This document shows positions 13,000 through 26,235 of a stretch of DNA of 64,000 bases, piece after piece (position 1 is the first letter of the stretch; each line of letters starts with the position of its first letter). The translations under genes and the position numbers were made by a program. The stretch comes from Phoronis australis (Eukaryota > Phoronida > Phoronidae), in contig NMRA01000083.1 in NCBI GenBank assembly GCA_002633005.1, positions 709,161 through 773,160 on the forward strand, given 5' to 3'. The notes under the pieces are model-generated. The model worked only from the letters and a program-made list of their open reading frames with translations. It did no database searches and was not told where the DNA came from.

Positions 13000-15350
13000 A
13001 AAATTTTAACATGATTGGAATGGACGATATATACCATCTAAATAGACTGGCTCGTAGGGACTTTGGAAACATCCGTAAACTAAGCACGTTGCACGTAACG
13101 GCATTCTGGCCTCTTAGTCAGACAAATGACCATTGCTTTGAGTATAGTTTCACGTTTGGTTGTTGAATATTGGCAACCTGGTGTACTTGTCAAAACATAC
13201 CTGTAACTGCTCAAAAATTCTTATGCTTTATCCCCCGACTTTGAACGTGGGCTGAAGTTTCTCAGCCTTGTAGGTTAATCATAGATTTACCGAATTTCAT
13301 AAAAAATCGGTATTTCCGCAGAAAAGGTTTATGAACTGGAACGAGAAACTTAAAATTGTATCAAGAAAATAATCATTTTTCTAATTCGCCAACACTTATT
13401 AGTTGTCAATTTGCAAAAAATAAAGCATGAAAAACTGATGAAATCAATGTATAAAACCTGAAAATATTACCTCCAGTCACAGCAAAACCCTCAGTCTTTC
13501 CTCTATGACACTCGCCAACAAAATTGTTTATTTGCAGGAACCGTGCGCCAAGTTTTCCAAATGTTAAACAAGCTTTAATTATGGCGAGGCGTGACTGTCC
13601 ATATCTTCTTGGCGTAACCGCCGCAAGCAATGGGAATAGCCAGCTTTCAGGTTGGTGTGTAAAGACGTAGGAATAAACCCAGCGTCCATCAATCACATAA
13701 AACAGTTCAAGATTCAAAGCATTTATCGAAGTTATGAATCTGGTCTCAAGTTGTTGCTTAGTGAAACTGAAGTGGATTTCAGGGCATGGAAAGAAGTGGC
13801 AGCTCGTTACGGCTATCGCACAAGAGTTCGACTAAGCACTTTGCTAAAAGGCGAGACTTCGCCAGATCACGTGAAATATTGCGCGTATTTCAAATAAGAT
13901 TGACACCTGATTTTGACTAGTAACGAGGTTCCAGCGTTAACTGAACTCTAACCTGACTTCATAAGTTGGCTCGTCACGCCGTGGTCTCAAAACATAACGA
14001 ACCGTTCGATATTTCGGCAAACCCGGAAATCCCTTCTTATATAGGATTGGCGAACAACTTCTATTTGAAACCAATTTTCAACGGCGGCAAGTAGTCTGAA
14101 TCAAAAACTCGCTTCTCTGACGATCGAGGGTTTCTTGGCTTCCGCTTTAAACACAGGGAATTTGAAAATCATGAGATAAACTTTTTATCAAACGCAGATT
14201 AAGACACCATTACAGAGCACGTACGTTGCATGTGTGATCGGCCAGTTAGCCAATTAAGAGGGTTTTGTTACGTACTGAATGTATGTGCCGAGCACATTAA
14301 GAGACACGTACACGGATATAAAATTTTCCAAAATTATTCTAATTTTGATTGTTAACGTTTGATAATTAATCGCCCATGAAAATGAATTAGCGCGATTCTC
14401 GTCAACGGCAGTTAGGCCTACATCAGTCTCTATGGTTAAGTTGATTGCGGCAGATACAGTTGAGTTAACATCTCAGTGTACCAGTCGAAACTCAGTCAAG
14501 ATTTCCCTGCCCAGTTGTGGAATGGGAACGCAAGGTAGGCCGTATACGTATTAACGGGATTTAACAGATTCATTCACAATGAAGCAGCAGGTGCAACCTG
14601 GGACCCAATTATGGATTCGTAAACAATACCACAAATTCGATTTCACACGCTTCATTAGAACGCACGCCCTTTTCCGGGCTGAATGAAATCTTCCTCACTC
14701 ACGAACCGCAGAAATTCTCATTGCACTGAGCCACTTTCAGTTCTAGTTTGGAGCAAACTCAAGAGAAACGTCGTTTTGAGCACCAGCATATCATGTTTAT
14801 AAAAATGAGTTCACAGGCCAAGTTTGCATTCGATGACCCCTATATAGATTCACGCTTAAAACTCCAGATTTCGAGTAAAAACTCGATATTTTAGATTTCA
14901 GACTCGAAATTTTAACGTTAATGGTGGGGGCCATTATGTAGGCCTACAATTTAGGACTCGACAGATATCCACGTCAGCCAGTATTTACTGGAGCACACAT
15001 TAATAGAGACTTGAGCTTGCACCAAAGTAAAATAGGAAAATGCCAAAAAAACTTCGAGTTCGATATCGAGTATAAAGATTAGACCACTAACCCAGATCTT
15101 TTTCATGAATGTTTTCTCAGAACGACCGTGCAGTTCCCGAGAGAGGTCCCGACTCAGACTACCAGGTACTGTTCATTATCTTCTAACGCTGCGCAGCTGC
15201 CACTATGCGTGAATTCGCCTTGAGTAAAACTGCAATATTAGCGAACACTTCGTGAATATTGCGCCCACGTGAACACAACCCACATTAGAGTTCAAAGAAT
15301 GAACTAAAAAAACCCCGCCTTCTCTCATTTAAAACAGGTGGGGGAAGGCT
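13000..15350. other. no gene seen
   Basis: Short open frames only, the longest about 100 codons at 13406-13717 on the minus strand, with no domain I recognise and no splice context. It contains one degraded MITE copy, listed separately. Confidence 0.55.
13828..13946 (-). mobile_element. degraded copy of the 155-bp MITE family
   Basis: Aligned to the intact copy at 63498-63652, this stretch keeps the TTTGCTAAAAGGCGAGACTT block, the TCACGTGAAATATTGC block and a right end GAGGTTCCAGCGTTAACTGAAC that matches the terminal repeat with a few changes. The internal E-box of other copies has become CACCTG here. It has the same orientation as 63498-63652 and no coding capacity. Confidence 0.6.
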
Positions 15351-15360
15351 AGACAATTAC

Positions 15361-16022
15361 ATCGCCCTGGATGCCGCAGGCATACGGGGGGCGATAGTAG
15401 GCCTACATCCCCATAAAAAGTTACGCATTTCAAAATACAGCAAATAAAATCGAATGAAACATGCACAAATGCACATGGAGTTAAAATTATCACATAATTT
15501 AGTCAACATAACTTGAACATATCCATGAAAATCTGTCGCGGTTCCGGGCGCTCGAGTTTCTCTCACCGGGTGCCATTTTGAGGAAGTAATGAGAAATCAC
15601 GCCTGTTAACGAACAAAAAGTCTAAAAAGCACATAACTCACAAATTCCACCTGATATCTGCCACGCGCCAGGTCACGCGCTTCGCTCAGTCTCGCGCTAG
15701 CCTTTGCCTAACTCACGTGACTCAGTTGAAATATTTTGTGGTTATTGCGCACGCGGTGAAAAGGTTAACGGTGACCAAAAAGTGGAGTTGGAATTCTTAT
15801 GCTTCATCGAAGATATGTGTAGAAGCAGAAAGAATCACTGAAGAAAGTTAGCTCATTTTTAAGTAATAGTTTTGAGTGTAGAATGTATTTTTGACGAGGT
15901 GAAAACTCAAAATCGGTGGCCTACCGCCCGTTTATAATACATGGAACGAAATGCGCACAGAACGCGATGGGAAGTATTGTAGCCCCTAACCGGCCAACCG
16001 AGTGGCTACGTGTTGCCTAGGG
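15361..16022 (+). repeat. dispersed repeat, compact copy (related to 29271-31975)
   Basis: Three consecutive blocks recur in the same order between 29.27 and 31.98 kb. Block A is 15361-15770, B is 15776-15800 (ACCAAAAAGTGGAGTTGGAA) and C is 15820-16022, ending CTACGTGTTGCCTAGG. Here they are contiguous. In the other copy about 1.2 kb separates A from B and 0.85 kb separates B from C. Block A starts with a small hairpin at 15361-15395. No open frame is preserved, so this is probably an internally deleted derivative of a longer element. Confidence 0.7.
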
Positions 16023-16599
16023 GAAGGCAGGACTGTAATTTTGTCTGTGTCTCTCCCTCAGGTTGCTATCAACATTCCCTCACTCAAGGTCACCAGTGCC
16101 ACCTGAAATACCAACCTATATCAGTCTCCTTTATCTCGTTTAGACGTTTACTCGGCACTGGGTAACCGTGAGCCAACATAAATTGTCTGTTCATTACTAA
16201 GTCCCGATAGCTTATTTAACATAATGACAGAGATGATATGCAGCCAGTTGAGAAAATGAACATTGATAAGGTAGCCTTGGCAGGAAAACTTAAGTTAGAA
16301 ACGATAAGACTGTTTATTCCATTAAACGAATGCACTCATTAAACATTCTCAGGTGTTTCAATAGTTGGTGAAGCTCCAACATTGGTTTCAGGAAATACAG
16401 TGCTGAGCAATAAAAAGGAAACAGTCCTAGTGAAAACAAGCGCCATCCATACTAGTCTATTGAGAAATCCAACAGCAAATTCGAACGCCTTTCACCAATG
16501 TGAAAATATCCCAGCCACTTGGTGCAAAACTACATGTCTTAATCAAGGACGTCAATACCAACGAAGTCCATGGGAAAAACGGCAAGGTTCTTCACATTG
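16023..16599. other. no gene seen
   Basis: A 79-codon plus-strand frame at 16382-16621 runs into the adjacent MITE and has no recognisable features. Nothing else stands out. Confidence 0.5.
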
Positions 16600-16607
16600 G
16601 GTTTTAC

Positions 16608-16861
16608 AGGGCTTGGAATGACCAATGACAAAAAATAGGAAAATTTTCCACGTGATGCATCGTTCCACAAATAAATAAGCTTGCGTGATGGAAATATTTC
16701 CTGTTGTAAAGTTTAACTGAAAAAAAAAAAACGATTTTGCATTGAAACAAAGACAAAATAATGATAGAAAAGAAACAAAAAAAAGAGAAAACTGGAAATC
16801 AAATAAGAGGAAATCGAAACAAAAAAGAGGAAATCCTCTTAAAAGGAAAATTCCAAGCCCT
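16608..16861 (-). mobile_element. hAT-like MITE with intact 8-bp target-site duplication
   Basis: This 254-bp element has terminal inverted repeats beginning AGGGCTTGGAAT at both ends. It is flanked by a perfect 8-bp direct repeat GGTTTTAC at 16600-16607 and 16862-16869. An 8-bp target-site duplication is the hallmark of the hAT superfamily, and the AGGGCT terminus fits it. The interior is A-rich with no coding capacity. A longer copy in the opposite orientation lies at 39439-39909. The perfect duplication suggests this insertion is fairly young. Confidence 0.85.
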
Positions 16862-16869
16862 GGTTTTAC

Positions 16870-18667
16870 TTTTCTAAAGCAATGCTATTACATTATTCAT
16901 TTTTGTTTAACTTGAAATTGGTTCCAATAAATCATTTGAATTCCCCTGACCACAAGTGCCTACTGCCTTGACCGCTGTAACAATCTATGGAACCAGCTGT
17001 AACAACCACATGAACTGGAGCAGTCAGCATGTGAAAGTTCTTCAAAAAACCTAGAAATCGTTTCCAGTCAGGGTAAAAACAAGACCAAGACAATTTTATA
17101 AGAACACGTGAAATCAAGATTGGGTATGGGGAGAAGTCACTGGTTTATTACTCCACCGACTGACAAGTGCAAACTTTTTCGTTAAAATTGAAACATGGGT
17201 ATTGGTACTTACACAAAGCCAAAAATCTATTGGAATTTATGAACAACTCAACCTGTACACAGTCTTATATATAAACTTTAACTATTAGAATAAATACATA
17301 ACTAATTTAAATTTGTTGTCACTTCAAAGTCTCTGGACATACTAATAACAACTTAACATCCAAAACTCCAGTACTATGTGGGTATCTCATCTGGACAAAA
17401 CAAAGAACCTGTAAAATCTATCAACACCAAAAAGAGGTACACCTATGTACATACAAACGGCAGTTACCACCGAAACACATCTGCCCAATATGTGTTTATA
17501 AAATAATCTTAACAGCACACACACACATTTTCACTTAGTGAAATTGTCACATCAAACAAACAGCAATTAACAATTTTTTTTAAAAAAACATCTGTCAAGA
17601 CTTCTAAGGATAACCCGAAACTACAGTACAGGGCAAAGTGTTAAGACAAAAGGACACGGAAATCCCTGTCACGATGGCTGGGCAGAAGCTGACCCAATCG
17701 TGAGAATTGCCTTTCCTTACAACTCAGAATGAAGGGTAGTCAACAGTTAAGCTAAAAATATGGCCAAGCAATTCTGTAATTAGAGTTTTGCCACTGTAAT
17801 GGTCATTACCTGTTATTTTTTGATGTAAACATAATTGGATCTAATGACGGGAAAACGGTATTTTGTAGATGAATTCATAGTGAAAGTACAAGATGAGGAA
17901 AGGAGCACATAAACATTAAGTATGACCACAGAGATTCCGCAAGGTCAAGGTCTCTTACAAGAAGCTAACAAACTTTTAAGCAATTTATATACAATACATG
18001 TCACCAGATGAGCACTGGCTAACTAAGATAATTCAACAATATCACACAAACATCACAGTGAGAGCAACTTGAATTTTTATTTTAAAACATTAGCAACCAT
18101 TACCTATAGGACAATCTCAACTGACAAAAAAACAACTAATTGAACAAAAAAGAAATACAAGTGATCAATACAAATACCTTCAGAAAGAGCAATCTGAAGT
18201 TGATAGAAGACTCCTGTAATAATGAAGACAGTGCAGAACACTAAATTGCTGGGTTGTTCCTGGGGAAGTTCATTGTCAGCAAACTAGGTGTCTATGAACG
18301 CTTCCTAGACTGCACCAACACATCAGGGAACAACCCACTGTACCAGTGTACTCCAGTAGTGACAGTGACATTAGTAGAGCTTTCTCCACTGCACCAGTGG
18401 TGTTGACCCTTTCATAGAGCCCCAAACGTGCAGCCCAGGGCATTGTCCAGCCTCCTCCATGCAGATGATGAGGCTCCCTATGGGTGAGATCGAGATTTCC
18501 AACATGTTCACTGTGCCGCTGTGCATGACCCCCCCTTACAGACCTCAATTAGCATCACAGGCTACTATAACTACACTAGCCTCCTCCTGGGTTATTACGA
18601 GTTTTTCCACAAGCTGGTGATTGCGTACGATCCACTGTGTCCCCTGTCGCGGTGTACATGGACACCC
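16870..18667. other. 3' flank of the BANP gene, probably including its 3' UTR
   Basis: There is no coding signal on either strand. Because BANP is transcribed right to left, its 3' UTR must begin at 18667. A minus-strand AATAAA (TTTATT on the plus strand) lies at about 18076 and another at about 17139. Either could be the cleavage signal; the sequence alone does not decide. A decayed duplicate of last-exon sequence lies at 18437-18560. Confidence 0.45.
18437..18560 (-). repeat. imperfect duplicate of the BANP last exon within its 3' flank
   Basis: Plus-strand text GATGATGAGGCTCCCTATGG at about 18464 parallels GATGATGAGGTTCCCCACGG at about 18725, inside the last coding exon. Flanking sequence also matches: CAGCCTCCTCC against CAGCTTCTTCC, then GGGTGAG in both. 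A third weaker relative starts near 18580. This suggests old tandem duplication of the 3' end of the gene. It is not in a usable frame. Confidence 0.45.
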
Positions 18668-21600
18668 CTAAAGAGCCCCGTCCTCAGCACTAGCACTTGT
18701 CACTCCACCAGCTTCTTCCTGGTTGATGATGAGGTTCCCCACGGGTGAGTGTCTGCTACCCAGTGACTCTCCAGTACTGGTCGGCGTCACCACACTACTC
18801 TCTTCCTGTTGTACCAGTACACCACCCTCCTGTGCTGGTGGCGTTGTCTCATGCACCTGGATCACCTCCCCTGTACTGGTGGTCACTTGTATGGCGCCAC
18901 CATTAGACTGGGCCAAAGAGACGGCCATGCGAATGTCTTCATTCATGTTCTGAATGTTCTGTAATAAGACACAAACGACTGTACATAACAAATGGATACC
19001 CAACTGCAAACGACTAATGACTGAACATAAACAGACATACATTACTGGAGCAGGGATAAAACAAGTGATACCAAAAAACTCCAATATACACCAAAAGAAT
19101 ACGACAAAATGCCAGTTTTTGGTCATGAGGGCAAAATGACGAGTAACGACCCTCACGATTGGTTATTCCAGTTGTAATTCCGGTTAAGACGGATGGCCAC
19201 AATGGTGGTTATATTTGCTCAGGTGTCACCACATGGAATTTCAGGTCATGTTGTCAGTTTACTTTAGTGGCCTGGGAACAGTACATACTGGTTAAAAACT
19301 ATCACAATATGACCAGAGTACAACCCCCTGTCAACATCATATTTCATGTCTACTCAAAATCGTTCAAATTATTATCACCGAATGGCACTCGCATAATGAG
19401 CCAAGGCTACAGTATAGACTCTTGAGTACACAACACCTTTCTCTAGTTCAGCAATATTTGTTGTGTTCAACAGAGCTACAGCATGACTAATTACCTTCAT
19501 TGTATGGTATACAACTCCAAACCAGCAGGCTTTTTGTTTGATAATTGCCCAAACATGGGATAAGAGTTAAGCCACTCTGGCTGCCCTTGATTGAATAATT
19601 AAAAATTCTTTGAAACCCTGCTAACTAATTGGCGTGCATGTTGTGATTGAGGACAATATCAAACTTGATCACTCAATAACAGGGATATCTCCCATTTCCA
19701 GCACTGCCCTCTTATCTGTAAGGTCACTGAACAAGAAAACCTTGTAATGATATGAGCCTGGACGTTCTGAGGACTACAGGTGGAAGAGAAGGTATTTTGT
19801 GACCGCAAAGACTGGACGCCCACCTGAAGATCTCCAGCCTGTAGTATCTGTATCTGGTGCGTCTGCTGTAGATGGGCTAGTTGTTCCTCTGTGGCGTGCA
19901 GGATCTGGATCTCACCAGACTGGCCCTGCACGTGCACTGGGAGGCCGGTCACCTGCATGTCTTGCTAAAGAAGACAAGAGAGAGAGAGAGAGAGGTTAAT
20001 GAGCATGTTGAAGGCAGACCAGGTAGTGATATCACAACAGTGACCTGCTAGTGAGATCACAACAGTGACCTATGATAAAAGACGGTCATCTTACACTGAT
20101 CACATGGCTGGTAAATTTCAATGCAAGATTCGTCCCCTAAATAGCCATAGTTCATTATGCACCCAGCATCAGAAATCCCTAAACTACTGTAACGCGCTCA
20201 GCTTATCAAGTCCAGGTAATTGATTTTTGATTTCTGCCAAAAATGAACACTGATATCCCCTTATCCAGTCTTATGGCAGACCACTCAGTAAAATACACAA
20301 ACTTAGTTACAGAGCTAGTTAAGTATGAACATATTGTGTTAGTGACATTTTTTGATGCTGTAGATAATTAGTCTAATTAAAAGCAAAGTTATGCAATTTT
20401 AGTGACTAGTGTATAATTAATCAAACATATTGGTTGTTTACCAAAATTTGTAACCTCCTAGGAGTTCATGGGAAGTGATTCACCACATGTCTGTTACCAG
20501 TTGTGGGATGTTTATAATAACAATTGTGCCTTGTTTTGCAAGTTGTGTAACTTAAAGTCTTTGAAAACCTGTCAACTTTGGGATGAGGCATTTCCGACAA
20601 CAACAATAATCTGTTATTTGTCTATCGGAATTACTCAACTCTTGATTGTCCTGCACCATAATTGGTAATGACTTGGGTTCATTGCTGGAGTCCAGCAGAT
20701 TGATTCACAGAATTGGTTTGGAACNTGACCTGCTAGTGAGATCACAACAGTGACCTATGATAAAAGACGGTCATCTTATACTGATCACATGGCTGGTAAA
20801 TTTCAATGCAAGATTCGTCCCCTCAATAGCCATAGTTCATTATGCACCCAGCATCAGAAATCCCTAAACTACTGTAACGCGCTCAGCTTATCAAGTCCAG
20901 GTAATTGATTTTTGATTTCTGCCAAAAATGAACACTGATATCCCCTTATCCAGTCTTATGGCAGACCACTCAGTAGAATACACAAGCTTAGTTACAGAGC
21001 TAGTTAAGTATGAACATATTGCCTTTGTGCACCAGTCTCGACCCTTCTCTTAATAAAGTACCATGCTTTTGGGTTTTCAATGCCACAGGTTTGTTCCATG
21101 AAAAGTGACGTGAGGTTATGTACAGGGATACCATAGAATTGTACGCACGAGCATCGCATCTTTCGCATGAACCACCTACGAACCCATGAATCGTGCATAC
21201 GAGCCCAAAAATCACGCATACAAGCCCAAAAATCACGCATACGAACAAAAATCATGTGCACGAACCACAAAAATCATACATTCGAACACAAAAACCATAC
21301 ACACCAGCATCAAATCACACGCTGTTAAGACAACACGTCATCTAGTAGGGATACCACCCAAATGAACAGATAGCCCACTAAGTCCAAACTACTAACAACA
21401 CTGCAGCATTTAAGTTGTATCTTGATTCATTTTATCAATGCAGTTGTTCTGCTAATGTCCTGATGCTCCAGGCAATAATACAGCGTTCAGTAGCTGAGGT
21501 GTCAACAGATGTCATTGTCAAGGTGCAGAAGCAAACTTACATTGGCAATGTGTAGTTCGACATCGTCCTGCTGCATGGAGTCCTCATCACTCTGACTGGC

Positions 21601-24600
21601 CAGGTCGTGGCCACTGTTGGTGGTGGAGAGCTCCATGAAGTTAGAGACTACCCCCTTGCCACGGAACGCCTTGACAGTTAGCGGGTAGCCGCGCACGCGC
21701 CGGCGGAAGGCTGTACGACACTTGGAGTCTATGTTGAGCTTGATACGGTGCCAGTCCATCTCGCTAATGTTGAACTTGTGAATCAAATGACCTGCAAGCA
21801 CAGGATACTGCATAACAACCATAGCCTTGCTAATTATGTACTAACTTGCTGCAAATGAGAACCAGCCGGACTAGAAACGACATCCATGTAAGGCGTAATA
21901 TGACCGAAGGGCTGACGGCATGAACAAGAACAACTGTACTGCGGAACCTTCTTCAACGTCAGCAAAGATCTGATTTATAAATAATGGACTCATTCGAGTA
22001 AGTGTATTCACCAAGTCGTCACCATGATGGGTTAATAGTTGTACAAATTGACTACGATTATCTCAAAATTTCAGTACCTTAGTTTCGTTCTTCATTATTT
22101 TATCCATATGCACAAAAACCAACATATCGTCAAGTTTGATAAATCATTACATCAATATGCTCCACCATTTCTACTGTTGAGGGATATTTCTTTCCATCCA
22201 CAAATTCCCTTGTTTTCATCAACCCATGTGTACGTTTTCAATATTTAATGTATTTTTGTACTGATTTCAATCAATAAAACCCATTTAATGCACAAAAATG
22301 AGTGACATATTGTTAGAACTCTATATATTTGAACGAACAATCTTCATACATAAAAAAAGAACGAACCTGTTTGCTTACTAGTGTTATCTTGAGTGATCTC
22401 AACAACAGAATTGAGCATTTGGGTACCGATTCTCTAATTACCTGGTAAGAGTTCAGCCCCTAATAACCTGTTCTTGATATTACTGAGACAATTCTCGAAC
22501 GTTTTTTAGCAGATGAGGCCAGCAAGTGCGAAATATTAAAACATGTTCTGGTTTACTGCTTGAGTTAGTTTCTTCGGTTACAATGCACACCTAGATCGTT
22601 ACATTGCGTTTACTCTGGCAAATGAACTCTGATAAGAAGCACACGAATGCTTACTCTCTCACACACATGCAGACAAACTTCAAAACAAACGTCACGTAAC
22701 AACAACATGTGTGTTCCTACAGAGATTTTTCTCGTGTTACGGGCTATGATCTAGCGCAGATTTGGACTTAATCTGCAGTTAATCCAGACTCCACAAGAAC
22801 TTAAAAATCTTAGAGATGCTATCTGGAAAACTTAAGGAGGATTTGAGGTAACTTGTTGAGTCAAAACTGGTTTCTTATTCAAGAATTCAAGTTCCACTAT
22901 CGACGATTGTGAGGCAGCTCTGCATCTATTGGCGAGATTTTGCCCTGGGATTTCAGCACAATTTTCTGAAAAATGATCGTAATTTAACAACTAAGTTTGA
23001 TAGAAGCGCACCACAATTTTGTAGAAAGTAAATAATAATCTGGACTTTGTCTTAGCACATTAATTCATAGTGCTCGTTAAGTGAGTCGACAGAACAGGGG
23101 ATTGTGCAGTGTCATTATCCTCAAAATTGCTCAGATCGGCTTAGTTCCAGTCAACCGAAAACTAGTTTTTCTTCACTACCCTCCGCCGTGGAGTATTTGT
23201 TGCTGTTTCTTTCAAGGGAAATATTGTTGGGCAGTTTCCTAGATACATTTTCTTGCTGTGGCCTCAAAATGAGCGCTGCATACTTTATGCCACAAAGTCG
23301 GAAAGAATTCACTAAATTGTCCTTTGCCACCATGTTTCTGACCCATTTTTTACGCAGTTCTTGATCCTTGGGAAACAGGTAGTAACTAAATTCTTTATCT
23401 CGCTAACTGTTATTATAGCAGCCAGGCACACAACACGTATAAACTCTCCGTGGCCGGTTTGCCCACACGCTTGCGGGAGTACTTGTTTACTGAATCATAC
23501 GGCCATAACCACAATGCCACATTCTCACCCATTTCCAATATAGTGGCATTGCAACTCCGCTATTGCATGTCTTAAGATACCCAAAGAACAAACCAAACTG
23601 ACTATAAGTCAATCTACACTCCAAGACTATCTGTGCGCAGATTCTTACATCGAATGCCATAAATAAGCAGAGGGTCCAGCCGCTTTTTGCCGTGTTTCCC
23701 ATTGCCAGACAAATTGGATGTGGACTGGGTCTCACGGTCAAACAGGTAGTCCAGCAGCGTCAGCGCCATCTTTTCAGCTGTGCGACAGTTGGAATGGATG
23801 TGGATAAGGTCACTGGAAACAACAAAGGGGACGCACTTTGTTCAACACTTACCTCCAGGGGGTACTTTAGGAAACGTTTGTTTTTGCAAAACAATGTGTG
23901 TCCATCGAGGACTTGTTCTTAGCCGGAACCTATTGGAAATCGTCAGCCGAACATATGGTGCTCAGCGTTTTATACACTGCTACTAGGGGGCGCATGAGTA
24001 GTAAAAATTTTCTGGCGCCAGTCCTCCTTGCAAACAAACATTCAGAATTCAACATTGCATACAAGTAAAGCAAAATTTTGACTGAACATTGTCATAACAG
24101 GAAGGGAAGAAGGTGGACTAGAGCATTGTATTGGTATTCTTACCCACTATGGATAGGCAGCTCACTTTATTCAAATTACTAAAAATAACACCAAAAAGTC
24201 ACTTTCCAGTGTTTCCAATGCATCAGTGTTAAAACAAACTGCCAAAAAATAGTTCACACACGTACACACAGAGATGACATAACTGTTAATACTTCTGTGG
24301 ATCTGTGCGCTACCTTTGGGTCACAGAAACTGGCTCCTAACATTGGTGCACTGTGCACCTCAACTACAAAAAACATAGACTGGCGGTTACCTTGGACTGA
24401 TTGGTACGCGTACCCTCATCTCAGGAGTGGTCTCATCACCAAGCCACACCCCATCAGGGTAGTCCTCTGTAATGTAGACACAAGTAGAATTTAGGGATTT
24501 ATACCAGGTCTTCATTATTTCACACACGTTTTACTTCATAACTGGTAGAACAGCCCATAGACACGTAGCTCATTTGAACAAGTTTGTCACACTCTCTACA

Positions 24601-26203
24601 AAAGTTTGAACAATTATCACACTCACTTTTTGTGCATGTCTCTGACATCTTGTTTTTTTTACATATCTCATCTAAGCTGTGTCAGTCTTCGATGAATGTT
24701 TTTGCATACTTTTCATGCCAACCTCCATTCTATCACTACATTTCCTGAAACACTGTTGTTTATGTGTCATACAGAAATTCAGAGCTTGATCAAGAAGACT
24801 AACACAGGGGATGAAACTGGCAACAAAGTAGTTGTGACAACTCAGTGTAAATTTCAGTTCAACGACTACATGGATCTGACCAAAAGCAAGGAAACAGTAT
24901 CTGGTAACCAAACTGAAAGCAAGCAAAACAAGAACTGTCCACAATAAAACAACCCTACCTTCTGTGTTGAGGGTGATCAACGTTACATTAGGTCCATAAG
25001 GGGCTCCTTGTGGGGTAGAGTTGCCCGATCCTACAAGTCAACACAGAATCAATACAACCATATCACACGGATCAGAGCGATTAGACACATGCGGCTAGAT
25101 AAAATTTTAACCCATATTATCCAAGTTGCAGATGAAAATAAGGTGCAAGACGTGTTGCACAGTTTACTAAGTTCATGCGTAAACCTGATCTAGAGGCCAT
25201 CGAGTATGAGCATCTTTTTCTGGAGTCATAACAACATCCTTAACATGTATTTTTATTACGTGATTTGGTAAAAAGTAATTATCGCAATAGTTAGAGCTTA
25301 AATATAGATCCCTAGACATCAAGATAGCCTAGTATTGCAAACAGTACAAGTGTCGCTCACTAAAGAAAGGAAGGCCTACACTGAAAGTATGATACATCTA
25401 CTGTCATAATCGCTACCAGTTTTTTTTCTGATGCTAAGTGGTCACTGGCAATGGCTATTAATTCTTCAATAAAACACACCTCTTTTCCTATTTAGGGTTT
25501 TCCCAGAAATAACAAGAAATGCTCCTTTAAGCACTTAGCCATTCAATTTAGAAAAGAATTATGTAGTTTGCAAAGTGTTCTTCACATGACTGCAGCCAGT
25601 GCACTTGTTCTAATCTAAAGTTATTGTATATTAGTATATCCATTTTTAACACGAGACCTCTAAAACTAAGACAATACGAGTTGAATATACCTTGAATGTA
25701 ATTGTTTATACCTGGTAGTCCAACAATAACGGCACCGCTCTTGGCCATTCCACTACCTACCATCCTGAAATATCAGTTCATATAACAGCACGTCAAACGA
25801 AACAACATTGATCAACATCTGTCAGCACTGACTTACAAGGAAGACATGTGCCAGCATTGGTCTACAAGGAAGACAAATGTGCAGGCCATATATGGAGCTT
25901 TAGGTGAAGCTTGTACCAACAATTTATTCACAAGGAGAATGGACTTAAACGGCAGCATTTGCAGAAGCATGCACTAGTACATATGCAGCTTTCACTCCTC
26001 AACTTCAGTGAAGCAAAACAGTTCTAATGAGGTACAAAAGGTGACGCCCGTCGAATACAAAACATCTAGTTCCTGGTACACATGTTCGCAGTAACTAATA
26101 ATGTCTTTCTATTGCAATTTAACTTATTTCCCCAAGATGATTATATGAAAAATTGTTATCACAGTCTTCAGTTGGAGCTCATCTGTCAATCTGCAAGAGC
26201 CAG

Positions 26204-26235
<32 letters not shown>

